From the IMG/VR virus record IMGVR_UViG_3300010885_022663, positions 1-36,004 of that record: 36,004 bases of DNA. One strand, written 5' to 3'. Below, one piece after another: positions 11,602 to 17,478 of this stretch (position 1 is its first letter; each line of letters opens with the position of its first letter). Both the position numbers and the translations under genes were made by a program. This DNA comes from a virus. Under the pieces are notes generated by a model. It ran no database searches, was not told the origin of the DNA, and was given only the letters and a program-made list of their open reading frames with translations.

Positions 11602-12524
11602 TGGCCCCCACCGCCCTCACCCGCGACCTGTACATCAGGCTGTTCCGTGGCCGTGCCGACGCACGCGGCGGATGGGACGGACGATGCATCCGCACCCCCA
11701 TCACCCCCGCCTCATTCGTCGGACACCTCACCAGCGGTGAACGATTCGGTGTGTACCCGTCATTCAACATCGACGGTGTCGCCCACTGCATCTGGGGCTG
11801 CACCGACATCGACCACACCGACGACCCCCAACAAGCACAACACCTTCGCAACGTGTTCGCCTCAGTAGGTGTCGTCGCCCACGTCGAACGGACAGCACAC
11901 GGGTTCCACATCTGGGTGTTCTTCGACACCCTGATCGCATCATCCGTGGTGCGATCCATGTTCCTCGCAGCCCACCAGGTGGCCGACATTCCACCCACCG
12001 AAGTGAACCCGAAACAGACCGTGCTGGCCGTCGGACAAGTCGGGAACTACGTCCGCCTCCCCTACCCGCACTACTACAAGGACGGCATCACCGAACGGTA
12101 CATGATTGACACCGCGGGTGAGAGTCTGACCCCAGAAGAGTTCACCGAATATGCGGCCACCAACCTCACATCAGGTGACCTGGCGACAGAACTCGCCTCC
12201 TACTACATCCCCCCGCCACAACCTGTGGTTGCCGTCGGGGCACCGACATCAGACATGACATCAGCCGCTGCGGCACTCACCCCTTTGGGGAAAGTGATCT
12301 GGCGGGACGGCCCCCTTGAAGGAGGTGACCGTTCCTCCAAGTTGCAGCACCTAGTCCACGAATGTGCAAAGGCAGGGATCAACCCTGCCGATGCCCTGAT
12401 GCTCTTGAAGGATGCAGATCAACGATGGGGAAAGTATTCGACACGGGGGGAAGCAGGCCAGATGGAACTGCACAAGATGCTGGCACGGGTGTACGGGGCG
12501 AACGCCCTTACTCCTTCTACCTAG
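11601..12524 (+). CDS. Archaeo-eukaryotic-type primase (AEP), 307 aa
   Basis: Primase of the AEP superfamily, like the primases of phages and TOTE systems. Catalytic acids in CTDIDHTD (D69, D71), a helix with AQHLRNVFASVG, the THGFHIWVFFD-like strand with H103 (AHGFHIW), and the later PKQTVL...GNYVRLPYPHYY segment that corresponds to the EIFPKQ...GNxIxLP signature. The C-terminal 80 residues are helical (HECAKAGINPADALMLL) and may be a primase-linked accessory domain. Follows the helicase-like ATPase as a helicase-primase pair, with a TGATG overlap. Confidence 0.87.
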   Translation: MAPTALTRDLYIRLFRGRADARGGWDGRCIRTPITPASFVGHLTSGERFGVYPSFNIDGVAHCIWGCTDIDHTDDPQQAQHLRNVFASVGVVAHVERTAHGFHIWVFFDTLIASSVVRSMFLAAHQVADIPPTEVNPKQTVLAVGQVGNYVRLPYPHYYKDGITERYMIDTAGESLTPEEFTEYAATNLTSGDLATELASYYIPPPQPVVAVGAPTSDMTSAAAALTPLGKVIWRDGPLEGGDRSSKLQHLVHECAKAGINPADALMLLKDADQRWGKYSTRGEAGQMELHKMLARVYGANALTPST

Positions 12525-12844
12525 ACGGCAAGCCGCACCCCAAGGAGCGGCCACGGGCCACCAAGACAGGCCACTTCTACACCCCGCCGAAGACACAGGC
12601 TGCGGAGAAGGCGATCGCCGAAGCGTACGCAGGGCCGAAGTTCTCAGGGTCCGTACGGGTCGAGTTGTCATTCGCCCTGGATGGCACCTCCGTCACGATC
12701 ACCCCGATCCAACTGATGGAACCGCAGACGAAGCCGTTGCGGGGCGACATCGACAACTACATGAAGACCGTCCTCGACGCGTTGAACACCATCGCATGGG
12801 ATGACGACATCCAGGTTGTTGCCGTTTCGGCGGTGAAGCTCTGA
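12425..12844 (+). CDS. rusA: RusA-type Holliday junction resolvase, 139 aa
   Basis: Resolves branched DNA before packaging. Family pattern: YSFYLDGKPHPKERPRA (29-45), YTPPKTQAAEKAI (52-64), and the catalytic acid cluster PLRGDIDNYMKTVLDAL (104-120) followed by WDDDIQV (125-131), where D108, D110 and D126-128 correspond to the RusA aspartates. The only in-frame start is ATG 12425, giving about 30 extra residues and a 100-nt overlap with the primase, unusually long for this genome. Weak GAAGGA lies upstream. Next start overlaps its stop (TGATG). Confidence 0.87.
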   Translation: MGKVFDTGGSRPDGTAQDAGTGVRGERPYSFYLDGKPHPKERPRATKTGHFYTPPKTQAAEKAIAEAYAGPKFSGSVRVELSFALDGTSVTITPIQLMEPQTKPLRGDIDNYMKTVLDALNTIAWDDDIQVVAVSAVKL

Positions 12845-13041
12845 TGGCTTTCGACCTCGACGCAATCACCGCCCTCATGCCCCTGCTGGCCGCCGCCTCA
12901 GACGACCTGCTGGCCGCAGAGGTGGCTCTCGCAGACGCAGACCGCGCCTACCAGGAAGCCCGCGGGGTGTTCCTCAACACCGAAGCCCACTTCAACGAGT
13001 TGGCCCGCAAAGCATCCCAGATGCTTGGCCTGAATGGGTGA
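12844..13041 (+). CDS. Small coiled-coil protein, 65 aa
   Basis: Nearly entirely helical and Ala/Leu-rich (LLAAEVALADADRAYQEAR); heptad-like spacing suggests a short coiled coil. Unrecognised. Overlaps both neighbours, so co-translated with the resolvase and the next gene. Confidence 0.65.
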   Translation: MAFDLDAITALMPLLAAASDDLLAAEVALADADRAYQEARGVFLNTEAHFNELARKASQMLGLNG

Positions 13042-13507
13042 CTTCCACACACGACCGTTCGCACAACGCTTCGACGCACTAGGCGACCAGGCTGAAGCGG
13101 CGTTCCTTTCACTCAACCCGAAAGCGCACCGCACAGGACTGAACCGCCCACTGTTCTCGATGGCCCGCATGGCAACCAACCTTCGGTACACCCCCGACTA
13201 CCTGCTCGCTGACGGGTTCTACGAAGTTCAAGGGTTCTCCTCACGGACGAAAGCGGGGAGTCTGAAAACGAAGTTGGAGAAAGCTGACGCACTCCGCACC
13301 TGGGGTGAGGTGGGCGACACCTTTCTCTGGGTGTACGACTCGTACAAGAACGAGTTCTGGTGCGCCCCGATCGCCGACTGGTACAACGCGTTCATTCAGA
13401 AAGCGTCGTTGGCGGAGTTCCCTGACAACGGGCGCGAGTACTGGGATCTGAAACCGTCCGACTTCCCATGTGCGCCGACACCGATCGAGGTGACAGGTGC
13501 TACATGA
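13034..13507 (+). CDS. Possible PD-(D/E)XK-like nuclease, 157 aa
   Basis: Contains RYTPDYLLADGFYEVQG around residues 51-67: a PD followed after a short hairpin by E-x-Q, which fits the PD-(D/E)XK core, then a Lys-rich helix (KTKLEKADALRTW) and strands (DTFLWVYDSYKNEFWCAPI). Assignment is by motif only. Nearby recombination genes make a nuclease plausible. ATG lies 8 nt inside the previous gene. Confidence 0.5.
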   Translation: MGDFHTRPFAQRFDALGDQAEAAFLSLNPKAHRTGLNRPLFSMARMATNLRYTPDYLLADGFYEVQGFSSRTKAGSLKTKLEKADALRTWGEVGDTFLWVYDSYKNEFWCAPIADWYNAFIQKASLAEFPDNGREYWDLKPSDFPCAPTPIEVTGAT

Positions 13508-13802
13508 GTGGCGACACGTTGCAGTCCCCGTGTCGGAAACCGACTTCCTGATGCAACCTGGGATGGAAGTCCCCGACCTGACCGTCACCCACAACAACAT
13601 CGTTCTCGCAGCGATCGAACAGCTATCGGACCGCCACCGTCTGGTGATCGAAGCGATCTTCTTTGAACGCATCTCCTACGGGAAGTTGGCGACCCGCATG
13701 GGGTTCTCAAAACCCTATGTGTGGCGCACCACCAAGAAAGCCGTTGACACGGTCGGGCGCATCATTGCCTCAGACCCCCACATTCTGAAGAGGTATCAGT
13801 GA
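13497..13802 (+). CDS. Sigma-70 region 4-like HTH protein, 101 aa
   Basis: Residues 42-85 read as sigma region 4: QLSDRHRLVIEAIFFE, then SYGKLATRMGFSKPYVWRTTKKA, with the helix-turn-helix at about 58-81. No region 2 is present, so this is not a full sigma factor; it could be a transcription regulator acting on RNA polymerase, for example for late genes. GAGG (13487-13490) lies 6 nt before GTG 13497. Overlaps both neighbours. Confidence 0.7.
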   Translation: MLHEWRHVAVPVSETDFLMQPGMEVPDLTVTHNNIVLAAIEQLSDRHRLVIEAIFFERISYGKLATRMGFSKPYVWRTTKKAVDTVGRIIASDPHILKRYQ

Positions 13803-14242
13803 ACTACAGCGACAACACCCAACACTCGTACGACAAGCCGTACCTTCCGCCGACCATGCCAAAGGTGGTGGTGCAGTCCGCCATGTCGGGTGTCACCTAC
13901 AAGGACGTAGCAACAGCGTTCCACAACATGAAGGCCACCGAACGTGAAGCGTTGATCCGCGACGTGCTGTGCCTCATCAAGGTCGGGGATCTGTACCAGC
14001 GGACCACCGTCAACGTGCTTGCCCAACCCGTGTGCGAAAGCCTCGACAACGCCCGCACAGCCCTCGCCCTCGCCGCCTCCAACAGGTCGAACCCGACGCT
14101 GTCCCGCATCCACTACATCAACGTGTACCCCGACGGCAGCACCAAGACACACCCCACCCGCTATGCCGCCACCAACGCATGCGACGGCTCTGGCCTCACG
14201 TTGGAAGTCATCGACTTTGTGTTCACGAAGGAACACCTGTGA
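13799..14242 (+). CDS. Hypothetical protein, 147 aa
   Basis: Unrecognised. N-terminal 20 residues are polar and Tyr/Pro-rich, followed by a helical part (YKDVATAFHNMKATEREAL) and a C-terminal beta-type region (RIHYINVYPDGSTKTHP). GTG start with GTGA overlap on both sides. Confidence 0.7.
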   Translation: MNYSDNTQHSYDKPYLPPTMPKVVVQSAMSGVTYKDVATAFHNMKATEREALIRDVLCLIKVGDLYQRTTVNVLAQPVCESLDNARTALALAASNRSNPTLSRIHYINVYPDGSTKTHPTRYAATNACDGSGLTLEVIDFVFTKEHL

Positions 14243-14460
14243 ACGAGTTCAACCCCAACGAAATGTCCAACCGTGAAACCCTTGCGCTTGTCGTCGCCAT
14301 CGTCGGATGGCTCGACCAGGTCACCGAAGAACGTGACGTTGCAGGCGAGATCGCTGCGACAGCACAAGCGATCCTCGCCACCTGGGACGCGACCGATGCC
14401 GCAGTCCACGACCCGATCCCGCTCCCCGACATCACCAACTTTGATGTGGTGGGCGGATGA
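14239..14460 (+). CDS. Hypothetical protein, 73 aa
   Basis: Unrecognised helical acidic protein (ETLALVVAIVGWLDQVTEER). One weakly hydrophobic stretch, probably an amphipathic helix rather than a membrane span. GTG start overlapping the previous stop; stop overlaps the next ATG. Confidence 0.6.
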   Translation: MNEFNPNEMSNRETLALVVAIVGWLDQVTEERDVAGEIAATAQAILATWDATDAAVHDPIPLPDITNFDVVGG

Positions 14461-14618
14461 CCGAAGCAGACCTTGATCAACTCGTCGTCCTACTCCGAAA
14501 GCTGAAAGCGCACCTGAAAGCAAAAGGTGCGCCCCTCGCCCTGATGGGAACCATCGCCGACGTACGCAAAGCCACAACCCAAGCCCGCAAGCTTGGCCTG
14601 GAGGAATCACCGCAATGA
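14457..14618 (+). CDS. Small basic helical protein, 53 aa
   Basis: Lys/Leu-rich helix (LVVLLRKLKAHLKAKGAPL) followed by a second basic helix (DVRKATTQARKLG). Unrecognised; could bind nucleic acid or a membrane surface. Carries GGAGGA near its 3' end, the ribosome binding site of the next gene. Confidence 0.6.
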   Translation: MTEADLDQLVVLLRKLKAHLKAKGAPLALMGTIADVRKATTQARKLGLEESPQ

Positions 14619-15007
14619 AAGCCATCTCGACACTCATCGCCAGCCTCACCCTCACGTTCTGCACTGGAACCCCACCATCGCCCTCAACCCAATATCACAC
14701 GATGGCGTTGAAAGCTGGATTCACCGAAGCCGAATGGCCGACAGTGAAATGCATCATCGCCCGCGAATCGGGTGGCAACAGGTTCGCCCACAACGCAGCC
14801 GACCCAGGGTTCGGCTCGTTCGGGCTGATGCAACTCAACATGTCACGCGGCTCACAGGGCACCTGGACGTTCTACAAGGCCCGCCTCCATCACAACATCT
14901 CCAACCTGTACGTCCCGATGGTCAACTTCACCATCGCCCACGACATGTACATCCGCTCCAAGCGGATGTACGGGTGGGGTTGGCGACCGTGGGGTAGGTG
15001 CGGATGA
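14615..15007 (+). CDS. Secreted lytic transglycosylase (SLT-like), 130 aa
   Basis: An N-terminal signal-like segment (KAISTLIASLTLTFC, Cys16, not a canonical lipobox) is followed by a lysozyme-like domain: CIIARESGGN with the catalytic Glu at 51, then GFGSFGLMQLN, the Gly-Leu-Met-Gln motif of SLT enzymes. It should cleave peptidoglycan glycan strands outside the membrane. About 110 residues of mature protein is near the minimum for this fold. It sits in the early/middle plus-strand operon, away from the late endolysin, so it could act in superinfection, lysis accessory or cell-wall remodelling. Confidence 0.8.
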   Translation: MKAISTLIASLTLTFCTGTPPSPSTQYHTMALKAGFTEAEWPTVKCIIARESGGNRFAHNAADPGFGSFGLMQLNMSRGSQGTWTFYKARLHHNISNLYVPMVNFTIAHDMYIRSKRMYGWGWRPWGRCG

Positions 15008-15156
15008 ACGGCGACACCTGGCGATGCCCCAAGTGCGCCAAAACGATCGTTGAAGCGGACTGCGAATACACCGAAGCCCTCTGCTCCCGCACAGGAGCTT
15101 GCCGTAACACCAAAGGTCACGGCACCCCAATGGAAGTTGAAAGGCGACACCAATGA
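15004..15156 (+). CDS. Small zinc-ribbon protein, 50 aa
   Basis: Cysteines at 8, 11, 20, 27 and 33 (RCPKCAKTIV ... DCEYTEALCSRTGAC) suggest a small zinc-binding fold. ATG overlaps the transglycosylase stop. Unrecognised family. Confidence 0.65.
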   Translation: MNGDTWRCPKCAKTIVEADCEYTEALCSRTGACRNTKGHGTPMEVERRHQ

Positions 15157-15617
15157 GAACGTGGAATGACTGTGCCCGAAGATGGCTGGTCGAACTCGAT
15201 GACACCATCGAGTCGGTCCCCCTCGATGTTGACCACATCGCCCGACACGCCTGGGATCTGGCCGACTCCGTACGCCTCCGACTGGACCCGCCGATGCGGG
15301 CGTTCGATTCGGTCGGACAGCTTGCGGCGTACGCACTCCACGCCGAAAACCTGTGGAACGTCGAAGCGATGACCGCCCTGTTGTGCATGAAGCACCACGA
15401 CTACGGCACAGGGAACATCAACGCGTTCGGCCACGTCGGTGTGGCCGTCCGCATCAACGACAAGGTTGCACGCCTACGGAACTTGCGTCACAAGATGCCC
15501 GCCGTCCAAAACGAAGCCACCACCGACACCCTCATGGATCTCGTCGGCTACTCCATCATCGCATCCATGTTGGATGCTGGCGAGTTCAACCTGAAGTTGG
15601 TCGACCATGTCAATTAG
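15153..15617 (+). CDS. DUF1599/Nmad1-like (MazG-like) protein, 154 aa
   Basis: The C-terminal 85 residues match the 'nucleotide modification associated domain 1' (DUF1599) pattern: KHHDYGTGNINAFGHVGV, VRINDKVARLRNL, then NEATTDTLMDLVGYSIIA. These all-alpha domains resemble MazG-type nucleotide pyrophosphatases and often occur with phage nucleotide metabolism or base modification. The N-terminal 70 residues are helical and unassigned. No modification enzyme is in this window, so the substrate is unknown. Confidence 0.75.
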   Translation: MRTWNDCARRWLVELDDTIESVPLDVDHIARHAWDLADSVRLRLDPPMRAFDSVGQLAAYALHAENLWNVEAMTALLCMKHHDYGTGNINAFGHVGVAVRINDKVARLRNLRHKMPAVQNEATTDTLMDLVGYSIIASMLDAGEFNLKLVDHVN

Positions 15618-15780
15618 TCAGATCGAATGGCTTGCCCTGGGGATGGCACACGGGTTCTGTGGGGAACCCGTGTGCGCCTCACACGAATCCCTGTACGACT
15701 CCGATGAACTGGACGACTACTGGGATGGGGGCGACGACATCTGCCTGTTCGTGGTCCGCCTAGCGACAGCAGCCCACTGA
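15607..15780 (+). CDS. Small acidic protein, 57 aa
   Basis: ATG inside the end of the previous gene, 11-nt overlap. Contains GFCGEPVCASHE and a strongly acidic run (YDSDELDDYWDGGDD). Unrecognised. Stop overlaps the next ATG (TGATG). Confidence 0.6.
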   Translation: MSISQIEWLALGMAHGFCGEPVCASHESLYDSDELDDYWDGGDDICLFVVRLATAAH

Positions 15781-15995
15781 TGGCTGACGACATCACCGAC
15801 GACCTGCGAGATGTCGCATACGAGACTGATCTGTGCTGGCGTGCCGCCGCCGAGATCGAACGGCTGCGTGCTGCGCTGGATGCCATCGACGCATTGCACC
15901 AGCCCAACCAGCGCATCTACTGCTCTGCGTGCTGCGACCGTTGGCCGTGCCGTACCGCCCGCCTACTGCACCCCGAGGAGGCCGACCGTGGCTGA
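15780..15995 (+). CDS. Tandem paralogue A, small Cys protein, 71 aa
   Basis: MADDI start, a helical middle AAEIERLRAALDAIDALH and a C-terminal CSACCDRWPC motif. The next gene repeats the same order (MADDI, DEIERLRAVLDAIDALH, CCECDYEWPC), so the two are clear paralogues. The Cys cluster may bind zinc. Similar IERLRA helix plus C-x2-C...WPC proteins occur in actinophages; function unknown. Confidence 0.75.
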   Translation: MADDITDDLRDVAYETDLCWRAAAEIERLRAALDAIDALHQPNQRIYCSACCDRWPCRTARLLHPEEADRG

Positions 15996-16257
15996 CGACA
16001 TTGTGACCCGACTGCGAGTCAAAGACGGCGTGTACACCGAGTTCTGGCAACAGAAGCTCATGGACGAAGCCGCCGACGAGATCGAACGGCTGCGTGCCGT
16101 GCTTGACGCCATCGACGCACTGCACCGACGGGGCATTCTGTACACCAACGCCAGCCTTGCCACGGCCATCTGCTGTGAATGCGACTACGAGTGGCCGTGT
16201 GATACCCACATGCGGCTGCACGGCACCGAGGAGGCCACCGATGGCAATCGGATCTGA
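15988..16257 (+). CDS. Tandem paralogue B, small Cys protein, 89 aa
   Basis: GTG start overlapping paralogue A by 8 nt. Shares the MADDI start, the IERLRAxLDAIDALH helix, the C-x2-C...WPC cluster and an EEA-x-D(R)G tail with A, but has about 15 extra residues between start and helix (RVKDGVYTEFWQQKLMD). A local gene duplication that has since diverged. Function unknown. Confidence 0.75.
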   Translation: MADDIVTRLRVKDGVYTEFWQQKLMDEAADEIERLRAVLDAIDALHRRGILYTNASLATAICCECDYEWPCDTHMRLHGTEEATDGNRI

Positions 16258-16402
16258 CCCCGAAATCGGCACAACATTCACCCAATGGGGCCACATGGAT
16301 GTCGACGCACGAACCGCATGGTTCCACCACATGACCACCGTCTGGGGAGCCGACCTGATGGGCGGCTACGGCACCCTCATCCACCCGAACCGTGAACTGT
16401 GA
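16241..16402 (+). CDS. Small hypothetical protein, 53 aa
   Basis: ATG overlaps paralogue B by 17 nt. Trp/His-rich (TQWGHMDVDARTAWFHHMTTVWG). Unrecognised; codon use fits the neighbours. Confidence 0.55.
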   Translation: MAIGSDPEIGTTFTQWGHMDVDARTAWFHHMTTVWGADLMGGYGTLIHPNREL

Positions 16403-16754
16403 ACTGATGGTGGCGGTGCCCCGAACAGGGCACTGCCACCGCTGCGGAACCGCACTCGCAGGTCGGCGCACCCGATGGTGTTCCGACCGTTGCGCCCGCT
16501 GGTGGAACATCAACCACAGGCCCAATGCGGCCCGCCGTACGGCCCGCTCACAGGCGCGGATAGGCAAAGGCACCTACAGGTGCTGCCACTGCTCACAGCC
16601 CACCACAGCCCCAGAGGTGAACCACATCAAACCCTGCCTGGGGAAACAGCAGGTCGACGGATGTCACCACCATCAGAGTAACCTTGAAGTTCTCTGCCAT
16701 CGCTGCCACGTCGAAGAAACGGGACGGCAAAGAATGCGCGGAGAGTTCAAGTAG
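16392..16754 (+). CDS. HNH endonuclease with CxxC zinc fingers, 120 aa
   Basis: C15-x2-C18 and C30-x3-C34 form an N-terminal zinc knuckle; C64-x2-C67 starts the HNH module, EVNHIKP gives the first His and HHHQSNLEVLCHRCH (92-106) the Asn, second CxxC and final His. HNH proteins of this size in phages often assist terminase in packaging or act as homing nucleases; the terminase is not visible here, so the role is open. GTG 16392 or in-frame ATG 16407 may be the start. Last gene on the plus strand; its stop codon touches the 16754-16785 hairpin. Confidence 0.82.
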   Translation: MNCELMVAVPRTGHCHRCGTALAGRRTRWCSDRCARWWNINHRPNAARRTARSQARIGKGTYRCCHCSQPTTAPEVNHIKPCLGKQQVDGCHHHQSNLEVLCHRCHVEETGRQRMRGEFK

Positions 16755-16857
16755 AAGGGGGCGGGCCTTGCGGCTCGCCCTCTTCGTCGTACCAGATGAT
16801 GTTGTCCTCACCCTCGCACACACAATACGAAACCCCGCAGAACGGGGCGTGACCCAC
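16747..16857 (-). CDS. Small acidic Cys protein, 36 aa
   Basis: GTG start shares one base with the endolysin stop (TAGTG). Sequence pattern PFCGVSYCVCEGED with a following acidic part (YDEEGEPQG). Its 3' end overlaps the HNH stop by 8 nt on the other strand and includes the hairpin 16754-16785. Codon use looks coding, but the size makes it uncertain. Last gene of the late operon. Confidence 0.45.
   Translation of the reverse strand: MGHAPFCGVSYCVCEGEDNIIWYDEEGEPQGPPPST
16754..16785. terminator. Bidirectional hairpin between convergent operons
   Basis: 14-bp stem (12 Watson-Crick and 2 G-U pairs) with a TTGC loop, starting at the last base of the HNH stop codon. It is the only strong hairpin between the convergent plus and minus operons and probably terminates both; no T-tract. 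It also lies inside the end of the small minus-strand gene. Confidence 0.65.
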
Positions 16858-17468
16858 TACTTCGGTGCTACCGCAGCGAACCATGCTTCGATCGCTTTCA
16901 CCGCAGGACTCACATCGTCGCCCAGCACATGGCGCAGATGCCACGGTTCAAACCCTGGGGCACCAGGCGCGGCACCCTCCCAGGAAAAACCGAAGTCGAC
17001 CGCACGGTCCACAACAAAGGTCCAAACCGCCTTGTTGGAGGTCACCCCCGTCAGATGACCGCCCGTCCAAATGGCAAGATCCGCGGCCAACCCCCAACCA
17101 TGATTACTTTTTCCTGGGGTGGCGCAAGGGGCGTAACCGCGCTTCAACCAGTAGGTCTTCGTATCCCAGGTGCGGGTGATGAGCGTGCAAGTGAACGGGT
17201 TGTAGAACGGACTCATCCGCTGGTTGAACGCGTTCACCTGCGCCGCGTACGAACGGTACGCACCACCAGGGGTGACCGACAAGGTCTGCCCCGTCGCCTG
17301 GAAACATGCGAACACCAGACAATCCCAGGCACGCTTCGCATGCGGCTCCAACGAACTCCACCCGTAACCAGGGAAGTACACAGGGGTGAGGTCGGCGGTG
17401 CCAAGTTTGCCATTCGTCCCAGGCTTCAGGGCGGCAGGCATTTTGACAGGAAGGTAGGTGATAGCCAT
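16857..17468 (-). CDS. M15 (VanY-type) peptidase endolysin, 203 aa
   Basis: Zinc D,D-carboxypeptidase/L-Ala-D-Glu-type peptidase that cuts peptidoglycan peptides. Motifs: GGAYRSYAAQ (R72), SNHGWGLAADL with zinc ligands H123 and D130, and EPWHLRH with catalytic E174 and ligand H177. No signal peptide, so it would need a holin. The N-terminal 60 residues (YFPGYGWSSLEPHAKRAW) are typical of phage M15 lysins. ATG 17468 is in the TTGGTGATG context shared with two other late genes. Position at the end of the late operon fits a lysis role. Confidence 0.88.
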   Translation of the reverse strand: MAITYLPVKMPAALKPGTNGKLGTADLTPVYFPGYGWSSLEPHAKRAWDCLVFACFQATGQTLSVTPGGAYRSYAAQVNAFNQRMSPFYNPFTCTLITRTWDTKTYWLKRGYAPCATPGKSNHGWGLAADLAIWTGGHLTGVTSNKAVWTFVVDRAVDFGFSWEGAAPGAPGFEPWHLRHVLGDDVSPAVKAIEAWFAAVAPK

Positions 17469-17478
17469 CACCAATAGG

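Noticed and set aside
12425-12524. Programmed frameshift fusing primase to RusA
   Set aside because: The G-run CGGGGGGAA in the overlap is not a good slippery heptamer for either frame, and an ordinary ATG is available at 12425.
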